Origin: an uncultured Alphaproteobacteria bacterium
Lineage (GTDB): Bacteria > Pseudomonadota > Alphaproteobacteria > Micropepsales > Micropepsaceae
Length of the DNA stretch: 10,647 bases
Direction: 5' to 3'
NCBI GenBank assembly: GCA_903922545.1
Contig: CAIXUE010000149.1
Coordinates: 1 to 10,647, forward strand
This document shows positions 1-6,583 of the stretch, piece after piece; the first letter of the stretch is position 1; each line of letters opens with the position of its first letter. The notes under the pieces were generated by a model that had not been told where the DNA came from, did not search any database, and saw nothing but the letters and a program-made list of their open reading frames with translations. Position numbers and translations under genes: made by a program.

Positions 1-1060
1 CGACATAATCATATTCGATGGCATAGCCGGGCCGGCGCACGACGGCTTTTTCCAGCCCCGGAATAGTGACGATCAGGGCGAGCTGGACGTCTTCCGGCAA
101 AGACGTGGAGATGCCGTTGGGATAGATGGTGTCGTCGTTAAGTCCTTCTGGCTCCAGGAAAATTTGGTGCGAGGCGCGGTCCGCGAAGCGGGTGATCTTG
201 TCTTCGATGGAAGGGCAATAGCGCGGCCCCACGCCTTCGATCTGGCCGGAATACATCGGCGCGCGGTGCAGGTTGGCGCGAATGATGGCGTGGGTGGCCA
301 GGGTGGTGCGGGTGATGCCGCAGGAAATTTGCGGCGTGGAAATTTTCCGGGTGAGGAAAGAAAAGGCCGAGGGCGGGTCATCGCCCGGCTGCATTTCCAG
401 CGCCGCCCAATCGACGGTGCGGCCATCGAGGCGCGGCGGCGTGCCGGTCTTGAGGCGGCCCATCTGCAAACCAAAACCATAAAGCGTTTTGGAAAGACCG
501 ATGGAAGGCGGGTCGGCCTGGTCCTTGTCAGCCGTGTGCGCGGCCATGCGGCCGGCGGAAAATTGCACTTCGCCGATATGCACCAGCCCGCGCAAAAATG
601 TGCCGGTGGTGAGGACGACGGAGGCGCAAGGAATTTCTTCGCCGGTCGCGGTGATTACACCAACAACCATTCCGTCCTTTAAAATCAGGTCTTCGGCGCT
701 TGCCTCGCGAATTTCCAGATTGGAAATGCTGCGCAGCATGGACCCCATTGCTGCGCGGTATAAAGCGCGGTCGGCCTGGGCACGGGGGCCGCGCACGGCG
801 GGGCCTTTGCGGCGATTGAGCAGGCGGAATTGAATTCCCGCTGCGTCCGCGACGCGGCCCATCAGGCCGTCGAGGGCATCGATCTCGCGCACCAGATGGC
901 CTTTGCCGACGCCGCCGATGGCGGGGTTGCAGGACATCTCGCCCAGGGTGGCGATTTTGTGCGTCAGCAAAAGGGTTTTGGCGCCGGCGCGGGCTGAGGC
1001 CGAAGCGGCTTCGCAGCCGGCATGGCCGCCGCCGATGACAATGACGTCGTAGCCACTCAT
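1..1060 (-). CDS. mnmG: MnmG (GidA), tRNA wobble-uridine 5-carboxymethylaminomethyl modification enzyme, FAD-binding subunit (partial, C-terminus beyond window)
   Basis: The frame starts at ATG 1060-1058 and stays open to the left edge, giving 353 N-terminal residues of a protein usually about 620-630 long. MnmG binds FAD and, with MnmE, installs the (carboxymethyl)aminomethyl group on U34 of certain tRNAs in the cytoplasm. Visible family marks are the dinucleotide-binding stretch [14 protein letters not shown] at residues 6-19, the [10 protein letters not shown] segment at 41-50 with its conserved Cys44, [10 protein letters not shown], the YCPSIEDK motif with the second conserved Cys, [15 protein letters not shown], and RPGYAIEYD at the window edge. 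Both ends translate in the same frame, so there is no sign of a frameshift. The gene lies 19 nt after the mnmE stop with only a weak Shine-Dalgarno, which suggests cotranscription with mnmE and perhaps translational dependence on it. The identification is secure. Confidence 0.97.
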   Translation of the reverse strand, partial: MSGYDVIVIGGGHAGCEAASASARAGAKTLLLTHKIATLGEMSCNPAIGGVGKGHLVREIDALDGLMGRVADAAGIQFRLLNRRKGPAVRGPRAQADRALYRAAMGSMLRSISNLEIREASAEDLILKDGMVVGVITATGEEIPCASVVLTTGTFLRGLVHIGEVQFSAGRMAAHTADKDQADPPSIGLSKTLYGFGLQMGRLKTGTPPRLDGRTVDWAALEMQPGDDPPSAFSFLTRKISTPQISCGITRTTLATHAIIRANLHRAPMYSGQIEGVGPRYCPSIEDKITRFADRASHQIFLEPEGLNDDTIYPNGISTSLPEDVQLALIVTIPGLEKAVVRRPGYAIEYDYV

Positions 1061-1079
1061 AGCGGCTCAATATCTGGAA

Positions 1080-2372
1080 TTATTTCCCGATGCAAAATTC
1101 GCGGAAAACAGAGTCGAGAATTTCTTCGACATCGACGCTGCCGGTGATGCGGCCGATGGCGCGCGTGGCCAGGCGAAGATCTTCGGCGAAGAGTTCCGCT
1201 TGCTGCGCGGTTTGCGCATGGCGCAGCGAGGCGAGCGCTTCGTTCAAGGCATGGCGATGGCGAGGGCGGGTGAGGGCGGGCGTTTGATCCTTTGTTTCCA
1301 GCCTTTCGCGCACCAGTGTGGTTAAAGCCTCCAGCAATTGGGAAAGACCCGCGCCGCTTTTCAGTGAAACAGAAAGGCCGCCGGACTTCTGGAAAGAGGG
1401 CAGATCGCTCTTGTTCCAGACGATGAGGTCGGCCTTCACGTCCGCCGGGATTTTGGGATCGGCGCCGTCCAGCAGCAGCAAAGTGAGATGCGCGGCGGCG
1501 GCTTCGGCGCGGGCGCGGCGCACGCCTTCAGCCTCGATGGCCTCTTTGGTTTCGCGCAGGCCCGCTGTGTCGGAGACATGGACGGGATAGCCGCCCAGAT
1601 TGAGCCGCACCGCGATCACGTCGCGGGTGGTGCCGGGGGTCTCAGACACGATGGCGATGTCGCGGTTGGCCAGGGCATTGATCAGCGAGGATTTGCCGGC
1701 ATTGGGCGGGCCGATAATGGCCAGGCGCAGGCCTTCACGCAGCGCCTCACCCCGGCCGGAATCATTGATATGTGCTTGTATTTGTTGAAATATTTCCGAT
1801 GCCGCTTGCCGGGCGGCGGAAAATTCGGTCTCCCCCACCCCGTCGTCGGAAAAATCTATCGCCGCTTCAGCCCGCGCCAGGGCGGCGATCAGGCGGCGGC
1901 GCCAGTCTTCATAGAGATGGGCCAGGGCGCCTTCATATTGCTGCAGCGCCTGGCGCAGCTGGGCGGGGGTTTCGGCTTCGGTGAGGTCAGCCACCGCTTC
2001 GGCCCGGGTAAGGTCAAAGCGGCCATTTTCCACCGCCCGGCGGCTGAATTCCCCGGGCTCGGCGGGGCGAAGGCCCAGGGCGGCAAGGGCTTCAAACAGG
2101 GCTTCGCGCACCGCCCGGCCGCCATGGATATGAAATTCGGCCACGTCTTCGCCGGTGAAGCTGGCGGGGGCGGGAAACCACAGGAGCAAAGCTTCATCCA
2201 GCGCGGCCCCGTTCCAGGTCAGCTGCCGGAGGGTGGCGCGGCGGGCATCCGGCAATTCACCGGCCAGAGCCTTGAGCGCCGGTCCGGCGTGCGGCCCCGA
2301 CACCCGCACCACCGCCAGCCCAGCGCGGCCGGGCGCGCTGGCCAGGGCAAAGATCGAATCCGGGTTTGTCAG
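1080..2372 (-). CDS. mnmE: MnmE (TrmE), tRNA modification GTPase, probable CTG start
   Basis: MnmE is a GTPase that partners with MnmG to modify U34 of tRNAs. From the CTG at 2372-2370 it has 430 residues, close to family length. The N-terminal tetrahydrofolate-binding domain contains FTGEDVAEFHIHGG and the G domain is intact: GPPNAGKS (about 221-228), TTRD (248-251), DTAG (268-271), NKSD (320-323). The protein ends in FCIGK with the conserved near-terminal Cys. Start choice: homologues begin a few residues before the DSIFALA-like strand, which fits CTG. The CTG has AAGGA 6 nt upstream and overlaps the TGA of the preceding gene as CTGA. The only upstream alternative I see is GTG at 2414, which would add 14 unconserved residues, lacks a Shine-Dalgarno and overlaps the upstream gene by 46 nt. 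Function is certain; the exact start is inferred. Confidence 0.95.
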   Translation of the reverse strand: MTNPDSIFALASAPGRAGLAVVRVSGPHAGPALKALAGELPDARRATLRQLTWNGAALDEALLLWFPAPASFTGEDVAEFHIHGGRAVREALFEALAALGLRPAEPGEFSRRAVENGRFDLTRAEAVADLTEAETPAQLRQALQQYEGALAHLYEDWRRRLIAALARAEAAIDFSDDGVGETEFSAARQAASEIFQQIQAHINDSGRGEALREGLRLAIIGPPNAGKSSLINALANRDIAIVSETPGTTRDVIAVRLNLGGYPVHVSDTAGLRETKEAIEAEGVRRARAEAAAAHLTLLLLDGADPKIPADVKADLIVWNKSDLPSFQKSGGLSVSLKSGAGLSQLLEALTTLVRERLETKDQTPALTRPRHRHALNEALASLRHAQTAQQAELFAEDLRLATRAIGRITGSVDVEEILDSVFREFCIGK

Positions 2373-2623
2373 GGCTTGTCCTTTTTGCCGGACATGGCGC
2401 GGGCGCTGTCCCACAGCAGGTTCTGGAATTGCTCGAACGCTTTGGCGCCGCCAAACGGCATCCAGGCCTGCATCATGGCCTGGCTGTCGCCCGTGTCGAA
2501 GGCGGCCTTCATGCGCGCCTGCATCTCTTCCATCATTTTCTGCTGCATCGGCGCGACATCCGGAAGACCCATGAAAGCCCGGGCTTCCTCGGGGGTCATG
2601 TCGATCTCAATGTGCATCTTCAT
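2369..2623 (-). CDS. Small DUF6489-like protein of unknown function upstream of mnmE
   Basis: This gene encodes 84 residues. Translation from ATG 2623-2621 is preferred because AAGGG lies 8 nt upstream and because the sequence MKMHIEIDMTPEEARAF matches the start I remember for the alphaproteobacterial DUF6489 family; an open frame continues upstream to 2677 without support. The protein is hydrophilic, Met- and Gln-rich and predicted largely helical in the middle (PMQQKMMEEMQARMKAAF), with an aromatic patch (AWMPFGGAKAFEQFQNLLW) and a basic KKDK tail. I see no signal peptide, membrane segment or catalytic motif, so it is probably a cytoplasmic binding or adaptor protein; no function is established to my knowledge. 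Its TGA overlaps the probable mnmE CTG by 4 nt, so the two are likely cotranscribed and translationally coupled. The family assignment comes from memory of the N-terminal pattern. Confidence 0.8.
   Translation of the reverse strand: MKMHIEIDMTPEEARAFMGLPDVAPMQQKMMEEMQARMKAAFDTGDSQAMMQAWMPFGGAKAFEQFQNLLWDSARAMSGKKDKP
2379..2383 (-). promoter_or_regulatory. Ribosome binding site that decides the mnmE start
   Basis: Reading on the minus strand, an A-rich stretch ending in AAGGA lies 6 nt before the CTG at 2372-2370. It sits inside the last codons of the upstream small gene. It is the only good Shine-Dalgarno near the N-terminus of mnmE and so argues for initiation at CTG rather than at the GTG at 2414. 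Confidence 0.6.
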
Positions 2624-2756
2624 GCCATTTACCCTTTCCAGAACGGCCCATTCCCGGCTGGCCTTTGCGGGGCGCACGGGCTAAGAAGCCCAGCCCAAAA
2701 ACAGGCCATAAACGGGGGCAGCATCGCCCGCTTCCCGCACAAATGGAACAGAATCG
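2624..2756. promoter_or_regulatory. Divergent intergenic region between the DUF6489-mnmEG operon and the DUF255 gene
   Basis: Both transcription units read outward from this 133-nt spacer, so it must hold at least two promoters unless transcription enters from elsewhere. I could not assign a convincing -35/-10 pair on either strand. A small hairpin, GGGCT-AAGA-AGCCC, lies at 2678-2691 next to an A5 run; it could be an operator-like site but has no clear role. The plus-strand gene has only a weak GGAA ribosome-binding site at 2745-2748. Confidence 0.4.
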
Positions 2757-4796
2757 ATGACCGCGCCGGACAAATCCATCAGCCCCTATCTGCTCTCCCA
2801 CAAGGACAACAAAGTGGCCTGGCGGGCCTGGGGCGAGGCCGCCCTGGCCGAGGCCGTGGCCGCGGGCAAGCCGCTGTTTGTGTCGGCCGGTTATCTGGGC
2901 TGCCACTGGTGCCATGTGATGAACCAGGAAAGCTTCTCTGACGCGGACACCGCCGAGCAGCTGAACAATGATTTCATTCCGGTGCTGGTGGACCGGGAAG
3001 AGCGGCCGGATGTGGACCAGATCTTCCAGGCCGCTTCCACGGTGATGGGCCATACCGGCGGCTGGCCGCTGAACATCTTCCTGACGCCCGCGGGCGTGCC
3101 CTACTTCGTGGCCGGCTATATGCCCAAGGAAGAGCGGGCGGACCGCCCGGCTTTCAAGCGTGTCTTGACCGAGATGGCCACGCTTTACCGCGACCGGCCG
3201 GAAGAAGCCGCCCGCAACAGCGCCGCGGTGCTGGACCAGCTGGGCAAGATCTTCAACCGCGACATGCGCGGCGGCCTGGAAATGATCCAGATGGAGATCG
3301 CCTCCATCCACATCGGCCAGCGCTATGACGTTTTCATGGGCGGGCTGACCGGCGCCAACAAATTCCCCTCCGTACCGCTGCTGGAAGTTTTGTGGCGGGC
3401 GCATCTTCGCACCGGCTTGCCGCAATTCCTGCAGCTGGTTTCCGCCACCATGAACAATATGCTGCTGGGCGGGCTTTACGATCATGTCGGCGGCGGCTTC
3501 TTCCGCTACACCACCGATGAACGCTGGATGGTGCCGCATTTCGAAAAGACGCTGTGCGACAATGCCCTGCTGATCGATTTCATGACCCAGATGTGGCAGT
3601 TCAACCGCAACGAACTTTGCCGCCAGCGCGTGATCGAAACCATCGACTGGCTGCTGCGGGAAATGAAATTCGAAGGCGGGTTCGCCTGCAGCCAGTCTTC
3701 CAGCACCGATGGCGAAGAAGGCAAATATTACGTCTGGAGCGAGGCGGAAATTGATGCCGCGCTGCAGGGCACGTTCTCGGCCCGCTTCAAGCAGACCTAT
3801 GGCGTCAAGCGCGAAGGCGATTACAACGGCAAGACCATCCTGCGCCGTTTCAGCGACACCACGCCGCCCAGCGAGGCGGATGAAGTGCTGATGGCCAAGC
3901 AGCGCGCCATGCTGCTGGACGTGCGGGCCAAACGCACCGCGCCGCTGCGCGATGAAAAGCTGCTGGCCGACTGGAACGGGCTTACCATCCGGGCGCTGGC
4001 CTTTGCCGGTTCGGCGTTTGAACGCGCCGACTGGGTGGCCGCCGCGGTTTCCGCCTTTGACGCAGTTGTGAAACTGATGGGCGATGGCGACAGGCTTTAT
4101 CACGCCTGGTCCAAGGCTGGCCGTGGCCCAGCCGGCTTTGCCGATGACTATGTGAATATGGCGGAAGCGGCGCTGCAGCTATATGAAGCCACCGGCGAAC
4201 AGCGCTATGTCGATCTGGCCAAGGGCTGGGCTGAGGTTCTGAACAGCAATTTCTGGGACGAAGCGCGCGGCGGCTATTACTTTCCGCCCAATGATGGCGA
4301 ACAGCTGATTGTTCGCCCCCGCATGGTGTTCGACCAGCCGACGCCTTCCTCCAATGGTTCGATGCTCACGGTTCTGACGCGCCTGGCGCTGCTGACCGGC
4401 GAGGGCACATACGGCATGCGGGCGCAGGATTTGCTTTTGGCCTTTGCCGGCGAGTTTTCCCGCAACTGGATTTCGTGCGGCGAATTCCTCAACGGCTTTG
4501 AGAATTTCGCCACCGGCCTGCAGCTGGTGGTGGTGGGCAAAAAGTCCGACCTGCGCACCCAGGAACTGGTTCGCGCCATCTGGGGCAAGGCGATGCCGAC
4601 GCGGCTTATGGTCCAGGTGGACAGCACCGATGACCTGCCGGACAACCATCCCGCCTTTGGCAAGCCGTTGGAAAATGGCCAGCCCACGGTCTATCTGTGC
4701 CAGCGCAATCTGTGCGGCCCGGGCATTTCCAGCGCCGTGACGCTGAGCCAGATGCTGACACTGCCGCAGCAACGCGCGGCGGCGGGCAACGCCTAA
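2757..4796 (+). CDS. DUF255 (YyaL/SSP411-type) thioredoxin-domain protein
   Basis: This 679-residue protein has the family's two-part layout. The N-terminal thioredoxin-fold domain (about 1-160) opens with SPYLLSHKDN and carries C49-H-W-C52 in the conserved GCHWCHVM context, then DREERPDVD and GGWPLNIFLTP. The long C-terminal part is an alpha/alpha six-hairpin glycosidase-like domain with GGLYDHVGGGF (238-248), VPHFEK (259-264), DEKLLADWNGL (399-409), PSSNG near 530 and a C648-x4-C653 pair near the end. Family members are widespread but their biochemical role is poorly defined; a redox or sugar-related function is only implied by the folds. No signal peptide is visible, so it is probably cytosolic. 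One motif is unusual: where relatives usually have a DADSEG-like sequence before EGKFYVW, this one reads SQSSSTDGEEG (312-322). The start has a weak GGAA Shine-Dalgarno. The downstream hydrolase follows by 13 nt, indicating an operon. Confidence 0.92.
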   Translation: MTAPDKSISPYLLSHKDNKVAWRAWGEAALAEAVAAGKPLFVSAGYLGCHWCHVMNQESFSDADTAEQLNNDFIPVLVDREERPDVDQIFQAASTVMGHTGGWPLNIFLTPAGVPYFVAGYMPKEERADRPAFKRVLTEMATLYRDRPEEAARNSAAVLDQLGKIFNRDMRGGLEMIQMEIASIHIGQRYDVFMGGLTGANKFPSVPLLEVLWRAHLRTGLPQFLQLVSATMNNMLLGGLYDHVGGGFFRYTTDERWMVPHFEKTLCDNALLIDFMTQMWQFNRNELCRQRVIETIDWLLREMKFEGGFACSQSSSTDGEEGKYYVWSEAEIDAALQGTFSARFKQTYGVKREGDYNGKTILRRFSDTTPPSEADEVLMAKQRAMLLDVRAKRTAPLRDEKLLADWNGLTIRALAFAGSAFERADWVAAAVSAFDAVVKLMGDGDRLYHAWSKAGRGPAGFADDYVNMAEAALQLYEATGEQRYVDLAKGWAEVLNSNFWDEARGGYYFPPNDGEQLIVRPRMVFDQPTPSSNGSMLTVLTRLALLTGEGTYGMRAQDLLLAFAGEFSRNWISCGEFLNGFENFATGLQLVVVGKKSDLRTQELVRAIWGKAMPTRLMVQVDSTDDLPDNHPAFGKPLENGQPTVYLCQRNLCGPGISSAVTLSQMLTLPQQRAAAGNA

Positions 4797-4809
4797 GGGG
4801 AATTTTCAT

Positions 4810-5508
4810 ATGACCGGACAGCGCGTCACCATACCGGGCAAAGACGGCGGCTTTGGCGGCTATCTTGCCAGCCCGGCTTCGGGGCGCGGTCCCGGTATTG
4901 TGGTGATCCAGGAAATTTTCGGAATCAACCCGGTGATGCGCGATATCGCCGACGGGCTTTCGTCACGCGGTTTTTTCGCGCTGGTGCCGGACCTGTTCTG
5001 GCGCATCCAGCCCGGCGTGGAGCTGACGGATAAGACCGACGCCGAATGGCAGCAGGCGTTCGGCCTGTTGCAGAAATTCGATATCGACAAGGGCGTGGAG
5101 GATATCCAGGCCAGCATCAATTTCCTGCGCAGCACCAAGGGCGCCACCGGCAAGGTTGGCGCGCTGGGCTATTGCCTGGGCGGGCGGCTGGCGTATCTGA
5201 CCGCCGCGCGCACCGACAGCGACGCCTCGGTCGGCTATTACGGCATCTATATCCAGGACCAGCTGGACGAGGCCAAACACATCAAGCATCCGCTGATGCT
5301 GCATATTGCCGAAGCCGATGAATATGTGCCGCCGCCGGCGCAGAAGAAAATCATCGAAGGCCTGAAGGGCAACGCCAAGGTCACCATCCACACCTATCCC
5401 TTGATGGACCATGCTTTTGCCCGAGTGGGCGGCAAGCATTACGACAAGGCCTGTGCGGACCTGGCCAATGTCAGGAGCCAGACCTTCTTCCGGCAGCATT
5501 TGAGCTGA
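4810..5508 (+). CDS. Dienelactone hydrolase family protein (alpha/beta hydrolase)
   Basis: The protein has 232 residues, the usual length for the family. Characterised members hydrolyse dienelactone to maleylacetate in chlorocatechol degradation, but most genomic relatives act on unknown esters or lactones. All signature residues are visible: Glu35 in QEIFG, the nucleophile Cys122 in GYCLGG, Asp170 in AEADEYVPP and His201 in MDHAFAR, almost the same numbering as the classical Pseudomonas enzyme. No signal peptide is seen, so it is cytosolic. The Shine-Dalgarno AGGGGA overlaps the end of the preceding DUF255 gene, whose stop lies 13 nt upstream, so the two are almost certainly one transcript. 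No chlorocatechol or ortho-cleavage genes are nearby, so a catabolic role in that pathway is not supported and the substrate remains open. Confidence 0.93.
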   Translation: MTGQRVTIPGKDGGFGGYLASPASGRGPGIVVIQEIFGINPVMRDIADGLSSRGFFALVPDLFWRIQPGVELTDKTDAEWQQAFGLLQKFDIDKGVEDIQASINFLRSTKGATGKVGALGYCLGGRLAYLTAARTDSDASVGYYGIYIQDQLDEAKHIKHPLMLHIAEADEYVPPPAQKKIIEGLKGNAKVTIHTYPLMDHAFARVGGKHYDKACADLANVRSQTFFRQHLS

Positions 5509-5517
5509 CGGCAGAAT

Positions 5518-5556
5518 GGGCGGGCGAGAATCTTCCGCCTGCCCAGCGCAGCTTTT
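5518..5556 (+). terminator. Weak terminator-like hairpin after the dienelactone hydrolase gene
   Basis: A 9-bp stem, GGGCGGGCG (5518-5526) with CGCCTGCCC (5536-5544) and one G-T pair, has a 9-nt loop and starts 9 nt after the hydrolase stop codon. A short TTTT run follows at 5553-5556 but is 8 nt from the stem, so it is a poor intrinsic terminator; it may instead attenuate or stabilise the 3' end. Strength is inferred by eye only. Confidence 0.35.
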
Positions 5557-5562
5557 ACCTGG

Positions 5563-5586
5563 ATGGCCCGCACTCCGGCGGGCCAT
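5563..5586 (+). promoter_or_regulatory. Perfect palindrome in the qor leader
   Basis: ATGGCCCGC (5563-5571) pairs perfectly with GCGGGCCAT (5578-5586) around the 6-nt loop ACTCCG. It ends 7 nt before the GGGAA Shine-Dalgarno of qor (5594-5598). With no T-run following, it does not look like a terminator. It could be an operator or a leader hairpin that affects translation of qor; neither can be decided from sequence alone. Confidence 0.35.
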
Positions 5587-5607
5587 GACAATTGGGAATT
5601 TAAAGTC

Positions 5608-6579
5608 ATGACCAAAGCCATCCGCATCCAGAAGCCCGGCGGCCCCGAAGTGATGGAGTGGGTGGAGGTGGATCTGCCGCCGCCCGCCGCGGGTCAGGCG
5701 CGGGTGCGGCACACGGCGGTGGGCGTCAATTTCATCGATATCTATCACCGCAGCGGGCTTTACCCGCTGCCCTTGCCCGCGGGCCTGGGCTCGGAAGCGG
5801 CGGGTGTGGTGGAAGCGGTTGGCGCGGGCGTCACCAACGTCAAGGTTGGCGACCGGGTGGGGTATTGCAGCGGCGCGATCGGCAGCTATTCGGAAGCGAA
5901 CAATGTGCTGGCGGAAAAGCTGGTGAAGCTGCCGGATGGGGTTTCGGACGAAACCGCCGCCGCCGCGCTTTTGAAAGGCATGACGGCGCAATATCTGCTG
6001 CGCCAGATCTACAAGGTGGGTGCGGGCGATACGATTGTGTTTCATTCCGCCGCCGGCGGCGTGGGGATGATCGGTTGCCAATGGGCCAAGCATCTGGGCG
6101 CCACCGTGATCGGCACCGTGGGCACAAAGGAAAAAGCCACCCTGGCCAAAAGCCATGGCTGCGATCATGTGCTGTTGCTGAGTGACGACTGGAAAAAGCA
6201 GGTACGCGAGATCACCGGCGGCATCGGCGTGCCGGTGGTTTATGATTCCATCGGCAAGGACACGTTCGAAGCATCGCTGGATTGCATCAAGCCGCGCGGC
6301 ATCATGGTCAGCTTCGGCAATTCGTCGGGCCCGGTGGCGCCGTTCCCGCCCAGCCAGCTGGCGGGCAAGGGTTCGCTGTTCCTGACGCGGCCGACGCTGT
6401 TTCATTACATCTCCACACCCGGCGAGTTGGCCGAAGTGGCGGATGACCTGTTCGCGGTGCTGCAGTCCGGCGCGGTGAAGGTGGCGATCAACCAGCGCTA
6501 TGCGCTGAAGGATGCGGCCCAGGCGCAGATCGATCTGGCCGGCCGCAAGACCACGGGCGCGACTGTTTTAATTCCGTAA
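5608..6579 (+). CDS. qor: NADPH:quinone oxidoreductase (Qor, medium-chain dehydrogenase/reductase family)
   Basis: The protein has 323 residues, against about 327 for E. coli Qor, and aligns with it in my memory along the whole length. Marks are GGPEVMEW at the start, VGVNFIDIYHRSGLYP (38-53), GSEAAGVVEAVG, the Rossmann motif SAAGGVGMIGCQWAK (147-161), EITGG, VVYDSIGKDTFEASLDC, GIMVSFGNSSG and the C-terminal LIP ending. It lacks zinc-ligand cysteines, as expected for the zinc-free quinone reductase branch. The enzyme transfers one electron from NADPH to quinones in the cytosol; a stress or detoxification role is usual but not shown here. Start at ATG 5608 is chosen because GGGAA lies 9 nt upstream and homologues begin here; an in-frame ATG at 5563 lies within a palindrome. 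The gene is 99 nt behind the hydrolase and may have its own promoter. Confidence 0.94.
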   Translation: MTKAIRIQKPGGPEVMEWVEVDLPPPAAGQARVRHTAVGVNFIDIYHRSGLYPLPLPAGLGSEAAGVVEAVGAGVTNVKVGDRVGYCSGAIGSYSEANNVLAEKLVKLPDGVSDETAAAALLKGMTAQYLLRQIYKVGAGDTIVFHSAAGGVGMIGCQWAKHLGATVIGTVGTKEKATLAKSHGCDHVLLLSDDWKKQVREITGGIGVPVVYDSIGKDTFEASLDCIKPRGIMVSFGNSSGPVAPFPPSQLAGKGSLFLTRPTLFHYISTPGELAEVADDLFAVLQSGAVKVAINQRYALKDAAQAQIDLAGRKTTGATVLIP

Positions 6580-6583
6580 AGCG

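Noticed and set aside
2373..2414. GTG at 2414 as the mnmE start, giving a 444-residue protein
   Set aside because: It has no Shine-Dalgarno, overlaps the upstream gene by 46 nt and adds basic residues not seen at the start of other MnmE proteins; the CTG at 2372 has a well-placed AAGGA.
1488..2684. A 398-codon plus-strand frame opposite mnmE and the DUF6489-like gene
   Set aside because: The opposite strand encodes clearly conserved proteins; this frame has Gly/Ala/Arg-rich translation and no family resemblance.
2607..4103. A 498-codon open frame on the minus strand opposite the DUF255 gene
   Set aside because: It mirrors the codon structure of the well-supported plus-strand DUF255 gene, its translation is rich in His, Gln, Gly and Arg with no recognisable domain, and long antisense frames are expected in GC-rich genes.
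4810..5508. A chlorocatechol degradation locus, based on the dienelactone hydrolase
   Set aside because: No chlorocatechol dioxygenase, cycloisomerase or maleylacetate reductase gene is present; the family is broad and the name alone does not establish the pathway.
4963..6405. A 480-codon minus-strand frame spanning the dienelactone hydrolase and qor genes
   Set aside because: It crosses two real genes and the hairpin-containing spacer, and its translation is low-complexity Arg/His/Ala/Gln sequence. It is a compositional shadow.
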